32,690 bases of DNA from positions 1 through 32,690 of the forward strand of contig JAUNJL010000026.1 in the NCBI GenBank assembly GCA_030533315.1, read 5' to 3'. This DNA comes from Eubacteriales bacterium (GTDB taxonomy: Bacteria > Bacillota_A > Clostridia > Lachnospirales > Lachnospiraceae). The notes under the pieces are model-generated. The model searched no databases, had not been told where the DNA came from, and worked only from the letters and a program-made list of their open reading frames with translations. Made by a program: the position numbers and the translations under genes. Below are positions 1 through 7,948 of the stretch, piece after piece (the stretch's first letter is position 1; every line of letters starts with the position of its first letter).

Positions 1-1628
1 ACCTTGGGAAGGCCGGGCATGGTCATGATCTCTCCCGTGAGGGCCACGATGAAGCCGGCTCCCGCGGATACCTTCAGGTTGCGCACCGTGACCTCGAAGT
101 CCTTGGGCGCTCCCAGCTTGGTCTGGTCGTCCGTCAGGCTGTACTGGGTCTTGGCCACGCAGATGGGATAGTTCCCAAAGCCCATGTCCTCCAGCTGCTT
201 CGCCTGCTTCTGGGCGTTGCCCGTCAGCACCACCCGGCGTCCGCCGTAGATCTTCTGCACGATCTGGTTCAGCTTGTCCTCGATGGAGCCCGTCAGCTCG
301 TAGGAGTAGGTGAAGTCGTTCGGCTCCTCCACCAGGCGGATCACCTCCTCGGCCAGCTTCACGCCGCCTTCGCCGCCCTTTGCCCACACCTCGGACAGGG
401 CCACGTTCACGCCCAGCTCCCGGCACTTTGCCTCCACCAGGTCAAGCTCCGCCTTGGTATCCGTGGGGAATGCGTTGATGGCGACCACGCAGGGAAGCTT
501 GTACACGTCCTTGATGTTGCTCACGTGCTTCAGCAGGTTGGGAAGTCCCTTCTCCAGGGCCTCCAGGTTCTCGTTGTTCAGATCCGCCTTGGGCACGCCC
601 CCGTTGTACTTCAGGGCGCGGACGGTGGCCACGATCACCACGGCGCTGGGCCTTAAGCCGGCCATGCGGCACTTGATGTCCAGGAACTTCTCGGCGCCCA
701 GGTCCGCACCGAAGCCCGCCTCGGTGATGGCGTAGTCGGCCAGCTTCATGGCCATCCTGGTGGCGGTCACGGAGTTGCAGCCGTGGGCGATGTTGGCGAA
801 GGGGCCGCCGTGCACGATGGCGGGCACGTGTTCCAAGGTCTGCACCAGGTTCGGCTTCAGGGCGTCCTTCAAAAGGGCGGTCATGGCCCCGGCGGCGTTC
901 AGGTCCCCGGCGGTCACGGGCTTTTGCTCAGAGGGCTTGCCGTAGGTGTAGCCGATGACGATCCGGGACAGCCTCTCCTTCAGGTCGTTGATGTCGCTGG
1001 CCAGGCAGAGCACGGCCATGATCTCGGAGGCCACGGTGATGTCGTAGCCGTCCTCCCGGGGCATCCCGTCGGTCCGTCCGCCCAGGCCGTCCACCACGTT
1101 CCGCAGCTGGCGGTCGTTCATGTCCACGCATCTCCTCCAGGTGATCTTCCTGGGGTCGATGTTCAGGGCGTTGCCCTGGAAGATGTGGTTGTCGATCATG
1201 GCCGCCAGCAGGTTGTTTGCGGCGCCGATGGCGTGGAAGTCACCGGTAAAGTGCAGGTTGATGTCCTCCATGGGGACCACCTGTGCGTATCCGCCTCCGG
1301 CGGCTCCTCCCTTCACGCCGAAGACCGGTCCCAGGGAAGGCTCCCTGAGGGCCACCATCACGTTTTTGCCCAGCTTCTGCATACCGTCCGCAAGGCCGAC
1401 GGTGGTGGTGGTCTTGCCCTCCCCGGCGGGAGTGGGGTTGATGGCCGTTACCAGGATCAGCTTGCCGTTCTCCTTGTCCGTCTCTTTTAACAGGTTGTAG
1501 TCGATCTTTGCCTTGTACTTGCCGTACTGCTCCAGATACTTGTCATCGATGCCAGCCTTCTCGGCGATCTGGGTGATTGGAAGCATTTCGCATTCCTGTG
1601 CAATTTCGATGTCACTTTTGAATCCCAT
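1..1628 (-). CDS. fhs: Formate--tetrahydrofolate ligase, C-terminus cut by window edge
   Basis: Ligates formate to tetrahydrofolate with ATP, giving 10-formyl-THF, the first folate step of the methyl branch of the Wood-Ljungdahl pathway; cytoplasmic. The reading frame is open from ATG at 1628 to the window edge, about 542 codons, so roughly the last 15 residues of a family of about 556 are missing. The nucleotide-binding loop [10 protein letters not shown] lies at residues 65-74, and long conserved stretches follow, such as [15 protein letters not shown] and [28 protein letters not shown] provides a strong ribosome-binding site. It follows the DUF3786 gene after a 125-base gap that holds a terminator-like hairpin and a second long stem, so it may be expressed partly independently of the acs genes. 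fchA and folD often follow it in acetogens, which cannot be checked here. Identity is very secure. Confidence 0.97.
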   Translation of the reverse strand, partial: MGFKSDIEIAQECEMLPITQIAEKAGIDDKYLEQYGKYKAKIDYNLLKETDKENGKLILVTAINPTPAGEGKTTTTVGLADGMQKLGKNVMVALREPSLGPVFGVKGGAAGGGYAQVVPMEDINLHFTGDFHAIGAANNLLAAMIDNHIFQGNALNIDPRKITWRRCVDMNDRQLRNVVDGLGGRTDGMPREDGYDITVASEIMAVLCLASDINDLKERLSRIVIGYTYGKPSEQKPVTAGDLNAAGAMTALLKDALKPNLVQTLEHVPAIVHGGPFANIAHGCNSVTATRMAMKLADYAITEAGFGADLGAEKFLDIKCRMAGLRPSAVVIVATVRALKYNGGVPKADLNNENLEALEKGLPNLLKHVSNIKDVYKLPCVVAINAFPTDTKAELDLVEAKCRELGVNVALSEVWAKGGEGGVKLAEEVIRLVEEPNDFTYSYELTGSIEDKLNQIVQKIYGGRRVVLTGNAQKQAKQLEDMGFGNYPICVAKTQYSLTDDQTKLGAPKDFEVTVRNLKVSAGAGFIVALTGEIMTMPGLPK

Positions 1629-1678
1629 TAAAATTACCTCCTTTTTCTTCGACCATGCTTATACACGCACAGCGTTCC

Positions 1679-1715
1679 GGAACCGAAAAGAGGTCCCTAT
1701 CTCCTCTTTGGTTCC
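1679..1715 (-). promoter_or_regulatory. Long imperfect stem-loop in the fhs leader
   Basis: On the minus strand GGAACC-AAAGAGG pairs with CCTCTTT-(TC)-GGTTCC: 13 base pairs with a two-base bulge and a nine-base loop. It lies 50-85 bases upstream of the fhs start. There is no U-run after it, so it is not a terminator; a processing site, mRNA stabiliser or protein target are possible. No THF-riboswitch consensus was recognised. No convincing promoter was found in the gap; a TATAAG at about 1660 lacks a good -35. Confidence 0.5.
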
Positions 1716-1724
1716 CCTTTATAT

Positions 1725-1744
1725 AAAACAGGGTTTCCTGTTTT
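1725..1744 (-). terminator. Weak terminator-like hairpin after the DUF3786 gene
   Basis: AAAACAGG and CCTGTTTT form a perfect 8-bp stem with a four-base loop, nine bases past the stop codon of the DUF3786 gene and before fhs. The stem is AT-rich and its own 3' arm supplies the U-run, so termination is probably partial. Confidence 0.45.
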
Positions 1745-1753
1745 AATCGGTTT

Positions 1754-2434
1754 TCAGGATCCCTCTCCCTCCGTCAGAACCTTCAGGAAGGCCTTCATGG
1801 AGCCGATGATCACGTCTCCCATCTGCGCCATATCCTCCGCCTCAAAAGAGAGGGGAAAGTTATCGGAAAACAAGATCTGTGAGGAGGGCGAAAACTCCTC
1901 GTCCCCTTCCCACAGGATCATCTGGAGCTCATAATCGGGAAAAATCTCCAGCTCATAGGCGCAGTCCCCATGAGACACCCTCCTCCCATGGATATGCTCC
2001 ATGATCCTTTGAAAATCTCCCAAACGGTTTCCGTAGGAAAAGGCCAGCCGCTTGATGCACCTGCCGTCGAACTGGCGCAGGTAGACCTCCCCCCAGGGCA
2101 TCTCCCGATAGGTTTTGAATCTGCCGCTGCCCTTCCCCCGGTGTCCCTTCAGAAGGAAACGGAGAACCAGGATCCTTGCATAGATCATCTCCTCCAGGGG
2201 ATAATACCCCATGTCATCCTCCCTGTGGCTCACCTGGAAATCCGGCCAGCCGATGGTGTAGACCGTTCCGAAAAACCGGAGGGTCAGCTCCTTTTTATCC
2301 TGGTCGTAGGGAATGCCCAGCCGCTCCCCGATCTCCGCCGGGTCCGCCTTTTGGAAGTCCTCCAGGTAATGCTCCCAGGGCATTCCTTCCTTGCTGTCTT
2401 TACGATAATTCAGATCTTCTATACGAAAAGCCAT
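1754..2434 (-). CDS. DUF3786 domain protein in corrinoid-activation context
   Basis: A 226-residue soluble protein without signal peptide, membrane segment or cysteine cluster. It matches my recollection of the DUF3786 family, whose biochemical role is unknown; family members are often seen near corrinoid methyltransferases and their activators. The sequence is rich in aromatic and acidic residues, for example YTIGWPDFQVSH near residue 57 and PLEEMIYARILVLRFLL near 76. The start is supported by GGAGAG seven bases before the ATG. It begins 18 bases after the end of acsV, so the two are almost certainly co-transcribed and probably work on the same corrinoid protein. A specific function would be a guess. 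The family assignment is by sequence feel and should be confirmed by a profile search. Confidence 0.75.
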   Translation of the reverse strand: MAFRIEDLNYRKDSKEGMPWEHYLEDFQKADPAEIGERLGIPYDQDKKELTLRFFGTVYTIGWPDFQVSHREDDMGYYPLEEMIYARILVLRFLLKGHRGKGSGRFKTYREMPWGEVYLRQFDGRCIKRLAFSYGNRLGDFQRIMEHIHGRRVSHGDCAYELEIFPDYELQMILWEGDEEFSPSSQILFSDNFPLSFEAEDMAQMGDVIIGSMKAFLKVLTEGEGS

Positions 2435-2452
2435 GCTTCTACTCTCCAGCCT

Positions 2453-4396
2453 TTATATTCTATTGTTCAGTGCCTCCACCACATCCGGGAACATTCCTGT
2501 GTCCGTATGAGGAAGGAAGCAGGCCCCCACAAATTCATCCATATAGGTGGGAACGGTGGACAGCTCCATGTAAGTCATATTCGCCGCCAGCTGGTAGGTC
2601 TTCTTCTCCGCAGGCGTGGACAAAAGCATCATGTAGGCCCCCGTAAGGGAAGAGTTGCCGATGTAATGAAATTTTTCCAGGGGAATGTCGGGAAACATGC
2701 CGATGGTCACGGCATTTTTCATGTTGATACCGCTTCCGATGCCTCCCGCCACATACACGTCGTCGATCATGGACACGTCGAAATCCAGAGAGCCCAGCAT
2801 GGTGCGGATCGCCGAAAAAATGGCTCCCTTCGCCCGGATAAAGTTGTCAATGTCCACCTCCGTGATCTCCACGTCCTTCACCGATCCGGCTTCCTCCTGA
2901 AAGGCCAGGACGTAGCTTCCCATGCCGTATTCATCGTGGCGGATGCGCCTCCCCTCCCGGATGAACTTGCCCTTGGGATTGATGATGCCGCAGAGAAACA
3001 GCTCGCTGATCACGTCGATGATGCCGGAGCCGCACAGGCCCACCGGCTTCGTCCCCGGCTCGCCCACCACGGTAAAGGAAGGCTCCATGGTTTCTTTGTC
3101 GATGGTGCAGGCCTCGATGGCCCCGTCGGTGGCCCTCATCCCGCAGCTGATATCTCCGCCCTCAAAGGCCGGTCCGGCCGAGCAGGCACAGCTCATCATA
3201 AAATCACAATTGCCGAACACCAGCTCCCCGTTTGTCCCCAGGTCGATGAACAGGGAAAACTCCGGGCGGTTCCACAGCATACTCACCAAGGTTCCGGCGG
3301 TGATGTCACCGCCCACGTAGCTTCCGATGTTTGGCGCCATGATAATATGGGCGTCTCTATGGATATCAATCCCCACATCGGAAGCAAAAAGGGAATTGGT
3401 CTTGAAGAATGCGGGAATGTACGGCTCCATGCGCACCGGATCTGCATTGATCCCCGCAAACAGATGATTCATTGTCGTGTTGGATGCTACGCACATCCGA
3501 TAGATCTGGCTGGAGGGGACGCCAGCCGCCCTGCACATCTGGGCGATCATGGGATTGATGGTCTCCTTGATCACCGCATCCTGAAGCTTTTTCTTTCCTC
3601 CCGGCTTCTGCTGCTCGATGATCCGGTTGATCACGTCCGCTCCGTAACGGATCTGTCCATTCCCGGAGGAAGCCTTCGCAAGGATCTCCCCGTTTTCCAT
3701 ATTGACCAGTACCCCCGAAACCGTGGTGGTACCGATATCGATGGCAAGTCCCCCTACCACCAATTCCTTGTCCTTTTCCAAAACGTCGTACACAAACATG
3801 TCGTTTGGCGTGGTACGAAGGACGCATTTTACCTGATAATCGCTGCTTCGGAGCACGTCCGGCAGCTTTTTCAGCACGGAATATGGAATCCGCACCTGTC
3901 TCAGATTCATGAATTTTTTCAGCGCCCGAGTCAGGCGCTCATTGTCCGGCATCGTATCATCCAGAGTTGGGGGCTTCATCTGAAGCTCCACCACGTCCAG
4001 ACTGTTCCGCAGTTCAATACCGGTATCGCTGATCTCTGTCTTTGCATGTTCAAAAATGGCGATTTCCTCTTTGGAGCTCAGATCTGCCACCTTCATCCTG
4101 CTCTTATAAGCAGAAGCGATATCTGGCACAAGCACCGTCACGTCCCCGCAGATCCTGCTGACACAGGCAAGACGCCAGCCCTTCTCAAAATCCTCCTCCT
4201 GGATATGAAGAGTGCGCTTGCTGTCCAGCTCTCCCTCCTTCAGCTGCACCCTGCACTTTCCACAGGAAGCATTTCCGGAGCAGGGAGCGTCGATGGCCAC
4301 ATTGGCCTCTCTGGCGATCTCCAGCAACTGATCCCCCGCATTGGCATATGTCTCTACCACACCGCCGTTTTCAAATGTAAATGTCACCTTGAACAT
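2453..4396 (-). CDS. acsV: Corrinoid reductive activator RACo (ferredoxin-ASKHA ATPase)
   Basis: Uses ATP to return inactive Co(II) corrinoid iron-sulfur protein to the methyl-accepting Co(I) state. The 647-residue protein has an N-terminal plant-type [2Fe-2S] ferredoxin domain with Cys39, Cys45, Cys48 and Cys78, a linker to about residue 200, and a C-terminal ASKHA-type domain with AIDIGTTTVSG, LFIDLGTNGEL, CSAGPAFEGGDI, LCGSGIIDVI and VYVAGGIGSG motifs. The start is the ATG at 4396: AAAGGTGG lies five bases upstream, inside a TTG-initiated extension of six codons that is unlikely to be used. It stands 38 bases after a strong intrinsic terminator that follows acsE, so it is probably made by read-through at a lower level than its substrate, which suits a repair enzyme needed in catalytic amounts. 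Confidence 0.93.
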   Translation of the reverse strand: MFKVTFTFENGGVVETYANAGDQLLEIAREANVAIDAPCSGNASCGKCRVQLKEGELDSKRTLHIQEEDFEKGWRLACVSRICGDVTVLVPDIASAYKSRMKVADLSSKEEIAIFEHAKTEISDTGIELRNSLDVVELQMKPPTLDDTMPDNERLTRALKKFMNLRQVRIPYSVLKKLPDVLRSSDYQVKCVLRTTPNDMFVYDVLEKDKELVVGGLAIDIGTTTVSGVLVNMENGEILAKASSGNGQIRYGADVINRIIEQQKPGGKKKLQDAVIKETINPMIAQMCRAAGVPSSQIYRMCVASNTTMNHLFAGINADPVRMEPYIPAFFKTNSLFASDVGIDIHRDAHIIMAPNIGSYVGGDITAGTLVSMLWNRPEFSLFIDLGTNGELVFGNCDFMMSCACSAGPAFEGGDISCGMRATDGAIEACTIDKETMEPSFTVVGEPGTKPVGLCGSGIIDVISELFLCGIINPKGKFIREGRRIRHDEYGMGSYVLAFQEEAGSVKDVEITEVDIDNFIRAKGAIFSAIRTMLGSLDFDVSMIDDVYVAGGIGSGINMKNAVTIGMFPDIPLEKFHYIGNSSLTGAYMMLLSTPAEKKTYQLAANMTYMELSTVPTYMDEFVGACFLPHTDTGMFPDVVEALNNRI

Positions 4397-4433
4397 GGCA
4401 ACCACCTTTCTCAACTACCGCTTTCCTATAGAC

Positions 4434-4464
4434 AAAAAGGGCTGAGACCGAAGCCCCAGCCCTT
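4434..4464 (-). terminator. Intrinsic terminator with UUCG loop between acsE and acsV
   Basis: On the minus strand AAGGGCTGGGGC and GTCTCAGCCCTT form a 12-bp stem (two G-U pairs) closed by a TTCG tetraloop, followed immediately by a T-run (CCCTTTTTGTC). This is a textbook factor-independent terminator inside the acetogenesis locus. Confidence 0.85.
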
Positions 4465-4519
4465 CAAAGGCTGCCGTCCACGGATACCCGATGAACCATA
4501 ACCTTTAAAATCCCTCGCC

Positions 4520-4537
4520 CTGACGCCCCGGCGCCAG
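4520..4537 (-). other. Hairpin just after acsE
   Basis: CTGGCGCC and GGCGTCAG (one G-U pair) form a compact stem 10 bases beyond the acsE stop codon, followed on the transcript by GGCGAGGGATTTT. It forms a tandem with the stronger terminator 55 bases downstream and may protect the acsE 3' end or assist termination. Confidence 0.45.
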
Positions 4538-4547
4538 ACCCCTGGGA

Positions 4548-5333
4548 TCAGAGCTCCAAATAGGAATCTGCGTACAGGGTGTTGCCCTTGAACACGTCGC
4601 AGGATTTGATCGTCTCCATGAGACGGCGGTCATTCGGATTGACGATGGCGGACGTCAGTCCCTGCATCATGGCCATGGCTACCAGGGCGGAGTCCATGAT
4701 GGGACGGATGGCCTTTGGCATACCGTTGCTGTTGTTGGACAGACCGCCGGTGGAGTTCAAGCCCATGTCGGAGAACATTTTGATGGCCTCAAGAACCTCC
4801 ATCTGCTTGTCCTGCATTCCCTTTACCACCAGGAACAGAGGATCGAACCAAAGATCCGTAGGCTCCATACCATGCTCCATACCTCTCTCAAGAAGAGTCT
4901 GGCAGTACATCATACGCTCGTCATTGTCCTTTGCGATGCCCTCGCCGTTGCAAAGAGCGATCACGATGGCGTCATTTGCGGCCGCAAGATCCACGTACTC
5001 GATCCTGCCTGCTGCATCAGCGGAGTTTACGATGGGTTTTCCCTTTGCACGGTTGTACACGGAAATACCAGCCTCGATCGCTTTTTTGTTTGCGGTATCC
5101 AGGGCCAGCGGAACATTGTCAAAGTTCTCCTGAAGAAGCTTCACAACCCACTTCATCAGATCCTCTCCATCGCTCTCAGCCGGTCCGATGTTCACGTCAA
5201 GGTAAACGGCGCCGGCGTCCAGCTGCTCCTTCGCCCTCTTCAGAATGGGCTCAGGGTCTCTCTCGGTAAACGCTTTGTTGACTGCCGGTGCTGTGGTGGA
5301 AAGTCTCTCCCCGATTGTAACAAATTTAGCCAT
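4548..5333 (-). CDS. acsE: Methyltetrahydrofolate:corrinoid/iron-sulfur protein methyltransferase
   Basis: Transfers the methyl group of 5-methyl-THF to Co(I) of the corrinoid iron-sulfur protein, joining the methyl branch to acetyl-CoA synthesis. The 261-residue protein is full length for this TIM-barrel pterin-binding family (about 262 in Moorella). Candidate substrate-binding residues align by motif with those of the Moorella enzyme: Asp79 in LALDTANKKAIE, Asn103 in IVNSADA, Asp163 in LWFDPLF and Asn199 in GGLSNNSNG. The start has AAAGGAG upstream of ATG. It is the third gene of an apparent acsD-acsC-acsE unit: its own gap to acsC carries an interspersed structured repeat, and a strong terminator follows it. 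Confidence 0.96.
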   Translation of the reverse strand: MAKFVTIGERLSTTAPAVNKAFTERDPEPILKRAKEQLDAGAVYLDVNIGPAESDGEDLMKWVVKLLQENFDNVPLALDTANKKAIEAGISVYNRAKGKPIVNSADAAGRIEYVDLAAANDAIVIALCNGEGIAKDNDERMMYCQTLLERGMEHGMEPTDLWFDPLFLVVKGMQDKQMEVLEAIKMFSDMGLNSTGGLSNNSNGMPKAIRPIMDSALVAMAMMQGLTSAIVNPNDRRLMETIKSCDVFKGNTLYADSYLEL

Positions 5334-5399
5334 ACGAATGTTCTCCTTTACTTAGTTAGTCGCAGCTGATCCCCGGGATGCTGGCACGGAAAAACTCAT

Positions 5400-5479
5400 G
5401 AAAACCGCCTGCGGTCCCTGGGATTCCCGCCCATTCCCGTCATTTTCCTGCGGTCAGCGCCGCAAGTGCGCTGACCTGC
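5400..5479 (-). repeat. Interspersed structured repeat, copy A (acsC-acsE gap)
   Basis: Reading the minus strand from 5479, this 80-base element matches 21616-21696 (copy B) at roughly four of five positions over its first 54 bases, by eye alignment. It opens with a hairpin at 5450-5479: GGTCAGCGC and GCGCTGACC form nine pairs around a seven-base loop, then a bulged A, then a further GC pair step. An A-rich AGGAAAATGACGGGAATGGGCGGG core follows in shortened form in both copies, and both end in CAGGCGGT followed by a T-run. Copies sit in non-coding DNA in the same orientation as the surrounding genes. I do not recognise a named RNA family. Confidence 0.75.
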
Positions 5480-5493
5480 CTGGACTGCTGCAG

Positions 5494-6837
5494 TTAGTTC
5501 ATATCCTTTAAGAATTTTACAAGCTGGACGGCTTCTCTTGGTCCGACGATGATCTCCCATCCCGGAAGCTTGGACTCCAGGTCACCCTTCAGAACGGCCA
5601 CCTTTCCAGGGATCACCAGTCTCCTGCTCTTCACCTTGGGCTCCACGTTTTCCTTGATGTAGGCGGCAATGCTGGTGCCGGAGAATTTGCCTGCGGCCCA
5701 GGACGTCAGCACGGAAAGACCTCCTGCGTCGTTGATCACCAGATTCAGCGGAACGCCGGAACGCTCCAGCTCGCCGGATACCAGGAAATATGTAAGTGCG
5801 AAGTCTACCGTCGTGACCACCACGGAATTTTCATCTGCACCGTTCATGGGATAGATGCCCGGCTCCACCCTCATGGGCTTCTGCGGGTCGGTGAACACGT
5901 TCTGGCGAAGTCCGTATAGCGCCAAAGCCTCTGCATAGGTCATGCGGTCCATCACGATGACGGAGCCGTACTTCATGGTAAACACGGCGGCAAGGGCGGC
6001 CTGCAGATGGGCGTCCCCGTCAGCCAGCCCGCAAAGGTTCACGATGGAGGGATAGCCGAAGGTTCTGTCCTGATCCTTCAGGGCTGCCCGGCGAACCTGA
6101 ACGGCGTTCCCAAAGGTCTCCTTGATGGTCGCTCCGGTCACGTCCAGGATCAGGTTCTTATTCCCCAGCTTCTCCAGGGCGGCCACGGTGTCATACAGCT
6201 CGTTCAGATCTTTTCCGGAAACTCCCAGAACGACCCCTGCTGCCGAAGCCACGGCGCTCATAGCCTCATAGTTGGACGCATCGGCGCCGTTCAGGACGGG
6301 CTTTCCATCCTTGCAGATCTCCAGGGCGGCCTTTGCGATCTCCACATCCTTACAGCCCAATACCAGCGTTCTGCCAAGGGCGGCCGCCTTGGTCACCAGG
6401 GCCGTATACCCTGCGGCGTCCGTGCCCTCTGCGCAGTCCACATATATCAGCTCGGTGTACATCCTCTCACCGATCCGGTCATAATCCACGGTGGGAATCT
6501 CCGCCAGCTTCGCATCATTCTGTGCGTCGTCCATACCGGTGCTCACAAGAACCGCATATCTCGTCTTGCTCACAAAGGTCTTCTCATGCCTAAACAGAAC
6601 GGTCTCGCCTCCAAGAGTCATCTCCTCGCTGCCAGCCCCGATCTTGATGGATTTCATCGGCGGAGCGGTGGCCTCGGAAAGAGCGGCGATTGCATCGTCA
6701 GACATGTAAGGACACTGGTCGATCTGCATGGAACCCTGTGCAACCTTCATGGAGAAAGCCATGCAGGTGGGACAACCGCATTCTTTACAGTTTTTCTTTG
6801 GTGTCAATTTGAAGATCTGAATACCATTCAGTGCCAT
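5494..6837 (-). CDS. acsC: Corrinoid iron-sulfur protein, large (gamma) subunit
   Basis: With AcsD forms the corrinoid iron-sulfur protein that carries the methyl group from AcsE to acetyl-CoA synthase. The 447-residue protein has an N-terminal [4Fe-4S] domain with Cys17, Cys20, Cys25 and Cys42, the same spacing as in the Moorella protein, then a TIM-barrel domain and a C-terminal cobalamin-binding domain with GGLSVLTSWAAGKFSG-type sequence near residue 380. GGAGGAAGAAAGATATG gives the start. It begins 18 bases after acsD ends, so the two subunits are translated from one message in near-equal amounts. The 160-base gap to acsE is unusual for this locus and is explained by the repeat element. 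Confidence 0.97.
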   Translation of the reverse strand: MALNGIQIFKLTPKKNCKECGCPTCMAFSMKVAQGSMQIDQCPYMSDDAIAALSEATAPPMKSIKIGAGSEEMTLGGETVLFRHEKTFVSKTRYAVLVSTGMDDAQNDAKLAEIPTVDYDRIGERMYTELIYVDCAEGTDAAGYTALVTKAAALGRTLVLGCKDVEIAKAALEICKDGKPVLNGADASNYEAMSAVASAAGVVLGVSGKDLNELYDTVAALEKLGNKNLILDVTGATIKETFGNAVQVRRAALKDQDRTFGYPSIVNLCGLADGDAHLQAALAAVFTMKYGSVIVMDRMTYAEALALYGLRQNVFTDPQKPMRVEPGIYPMNGADENSVVVTTVDFALTYFLVSGELERSGVPLNLVINDAGGLSVLTSWAAGKFSGTSIAAYIKENVEPKVKSRRLVIPGKVAVLKGDLESKLPGWEIIVGPREAVQLVKFLKDMN

Positions 6838-6855
6838 ATCTTTCTTCCTCCTATA

Positions 6856-7797
6856 TTACACAAGTTCTTTGATCAATTTTGCGATGGTGGCGACAGACCT
6901 CGGATGTCTCAGGATCACGGCGTCAGAACCGGAAACCAGGTCTGCGGCCGCTGTCATAACCTCCATGTCAATCCCTCGCTGGTCAGCGGGACCCCACTCA
7001 GGCATGTCTTCCTCGGAAGCGACGGCCTCCTTCACGCCCCAGGTCTCACTGGATACTGGTGTAATAATAGGCATCTGCAGCATATTGTCATTCTGCGACA
7101 GCGCTGCGCCCCGGATACGGTCCATGGTAGAAACCACATACTCATATCCGTAGCCGACAGATGCGGTACCTACGTTCATCACGATCTTTTTCGGGTCAAC
7201 GCCCAGCTGCGTGGTCACAACGTTCAGCTGCTTTGCCAGGTTGATATCGTCTGCGGACTCAGCGCCCACGATCTGATTGTAGGCAAGTCCGGCAGCCGCA
7301 CCGATGGCCTTGTAGTTCTCTTCCTTCTCGGACATCACCACAACGTTTCTGCCCTGAAGAACCTCTGCAACCTTGGGGAGAAGTTCCGCATCCTTCTCCA
7401 CGTTCTTGCAGCCCTCCACGACCAACGGACAATCAATGGCGTCCGCAACCTCTTTTACCACTGCGATCAACTCGTCAACTGATTTGTTCACCCCGTTTGG
7501 ATCTCCGCCATCCAAAACCAGGGCCACGAAATCTGCCCCCTCCATGGCAGCCGCCTTCTTTGCGATCTCGGCCATGGTGGAAGCGCCTTCGTAGTAAGCC
7601 CGGATACCGGGAGTAAACTCCTCCAGGCCCATATCGGTGATCTCTACGCCGATCTTCGGCGCATTCTCGGTGGGAGCATCGAAGGTATAGAAGGGAAATG
7701 TGGAATTGCCTCCTACGGTGATGGTCTTCTCCCCGCTTCCGATTGTGACGGTGTTAATCTTTGCGTTGAACTTTTGTGGTTTCTGATTAAACGGCAT
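6856..7797 (-). CDS. acsD: Corrinoid iron-sulfur protein, small (beta) subunit
   Basis: TIM-barrel partner of AcsC in the corrinoid iron-sulfur protein; it helps hold the cobamide between the subunits. The 313 residues are close to the Moorella length (about 323). Typical sequence includes TVTIGGSG-like TVTIGSGEKTITVGG near residue 17, VGVEITD-type IGVEITDMG near 49, and EAVASEEDMPEWG near 260. AAGGAGGCTAACGAGAAATG gives a clear start. The 151-base gap upstream contains a strong promoter beginning 16 bases after acsB ends, so acsD is the first gene of a sub-transcript acsD-acsC-acsE in addition to read-through from the main operon. Confidence 0.96.
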   Translation of the reverse strand: MPFNQKPQKFNAKINTVTIGSGEKTITVGGNSTFPFYTFDAPTENAPKIGVEITDMGLEEFTPGIRAYYEGASTMAEIAKKAAAMEGADFVALVLDGGDPNGVNKSVDELIAVVKEVADAIDCPLVVEGCKNVEKDAELLPKVAEVLQGRNVVVMSEKEENYKAIGAAAGLAYNQIVGAESADDINLAKQLNVVTTQLGVDPKKIVMNVGTASVGYGYEYVVSTMDRIRGAALSQNDNMLQMPIITPVSSETWGVKEAVASEEDMPEWGPADQRGIDMEVMTAAADLVSGSDAVILRHPRSVATIAKLIKELV

Positions 7798-7903
7798 TTC
7801 TCGTTAGCCTCCTTAAATAATAAGATTACGCAGACGTCTCCCTTTTTGGATGAGCAATCTGTACCGCTCTCCCAACGGTCGTGCGCCCACAATGTTCACA
7901 AAT

Positions 7904-7933
7904 ATTATACTACATACAAAGGTTTATTGACAA
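7904..7933 (-). promoter_or_regulatory. Internal promoter upstream of acsD
   Basis: Minus strand TTGTCA (five of six to TTGACA), 18-base spacer, TATAAT (perfect). It lies between acsB and acsD, giving a leader of about 100 bases. Confidence 0.8.
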
Positions 7934-7948
7934 GGCTGTATTCCTTTT

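Noticed and set aside
1640..1750. THF riboswitch upstream of fhs
   Set aside because: The leader folds differently and I could not match the known THF riboswitch consensus.
4397..4414. TTG-initiated six-codon N-terminal extension of acsV
   Set aside because: The extension consists of the Shine-Dalgarno of the internal ATG, which has ideal spacing and matches the ferredoxin-domain start.
1970..4501. A very long plus-strand open frame (843 codons) opposite acsV and the DUF3786 gene
   Set aside because: It is antisense to two well-recognised genes, has low-complexity His/Leu/Arg-rich translation with no family resemblance and no ribosome-binding site. GC-rich codon use on the opposite strand explains it.
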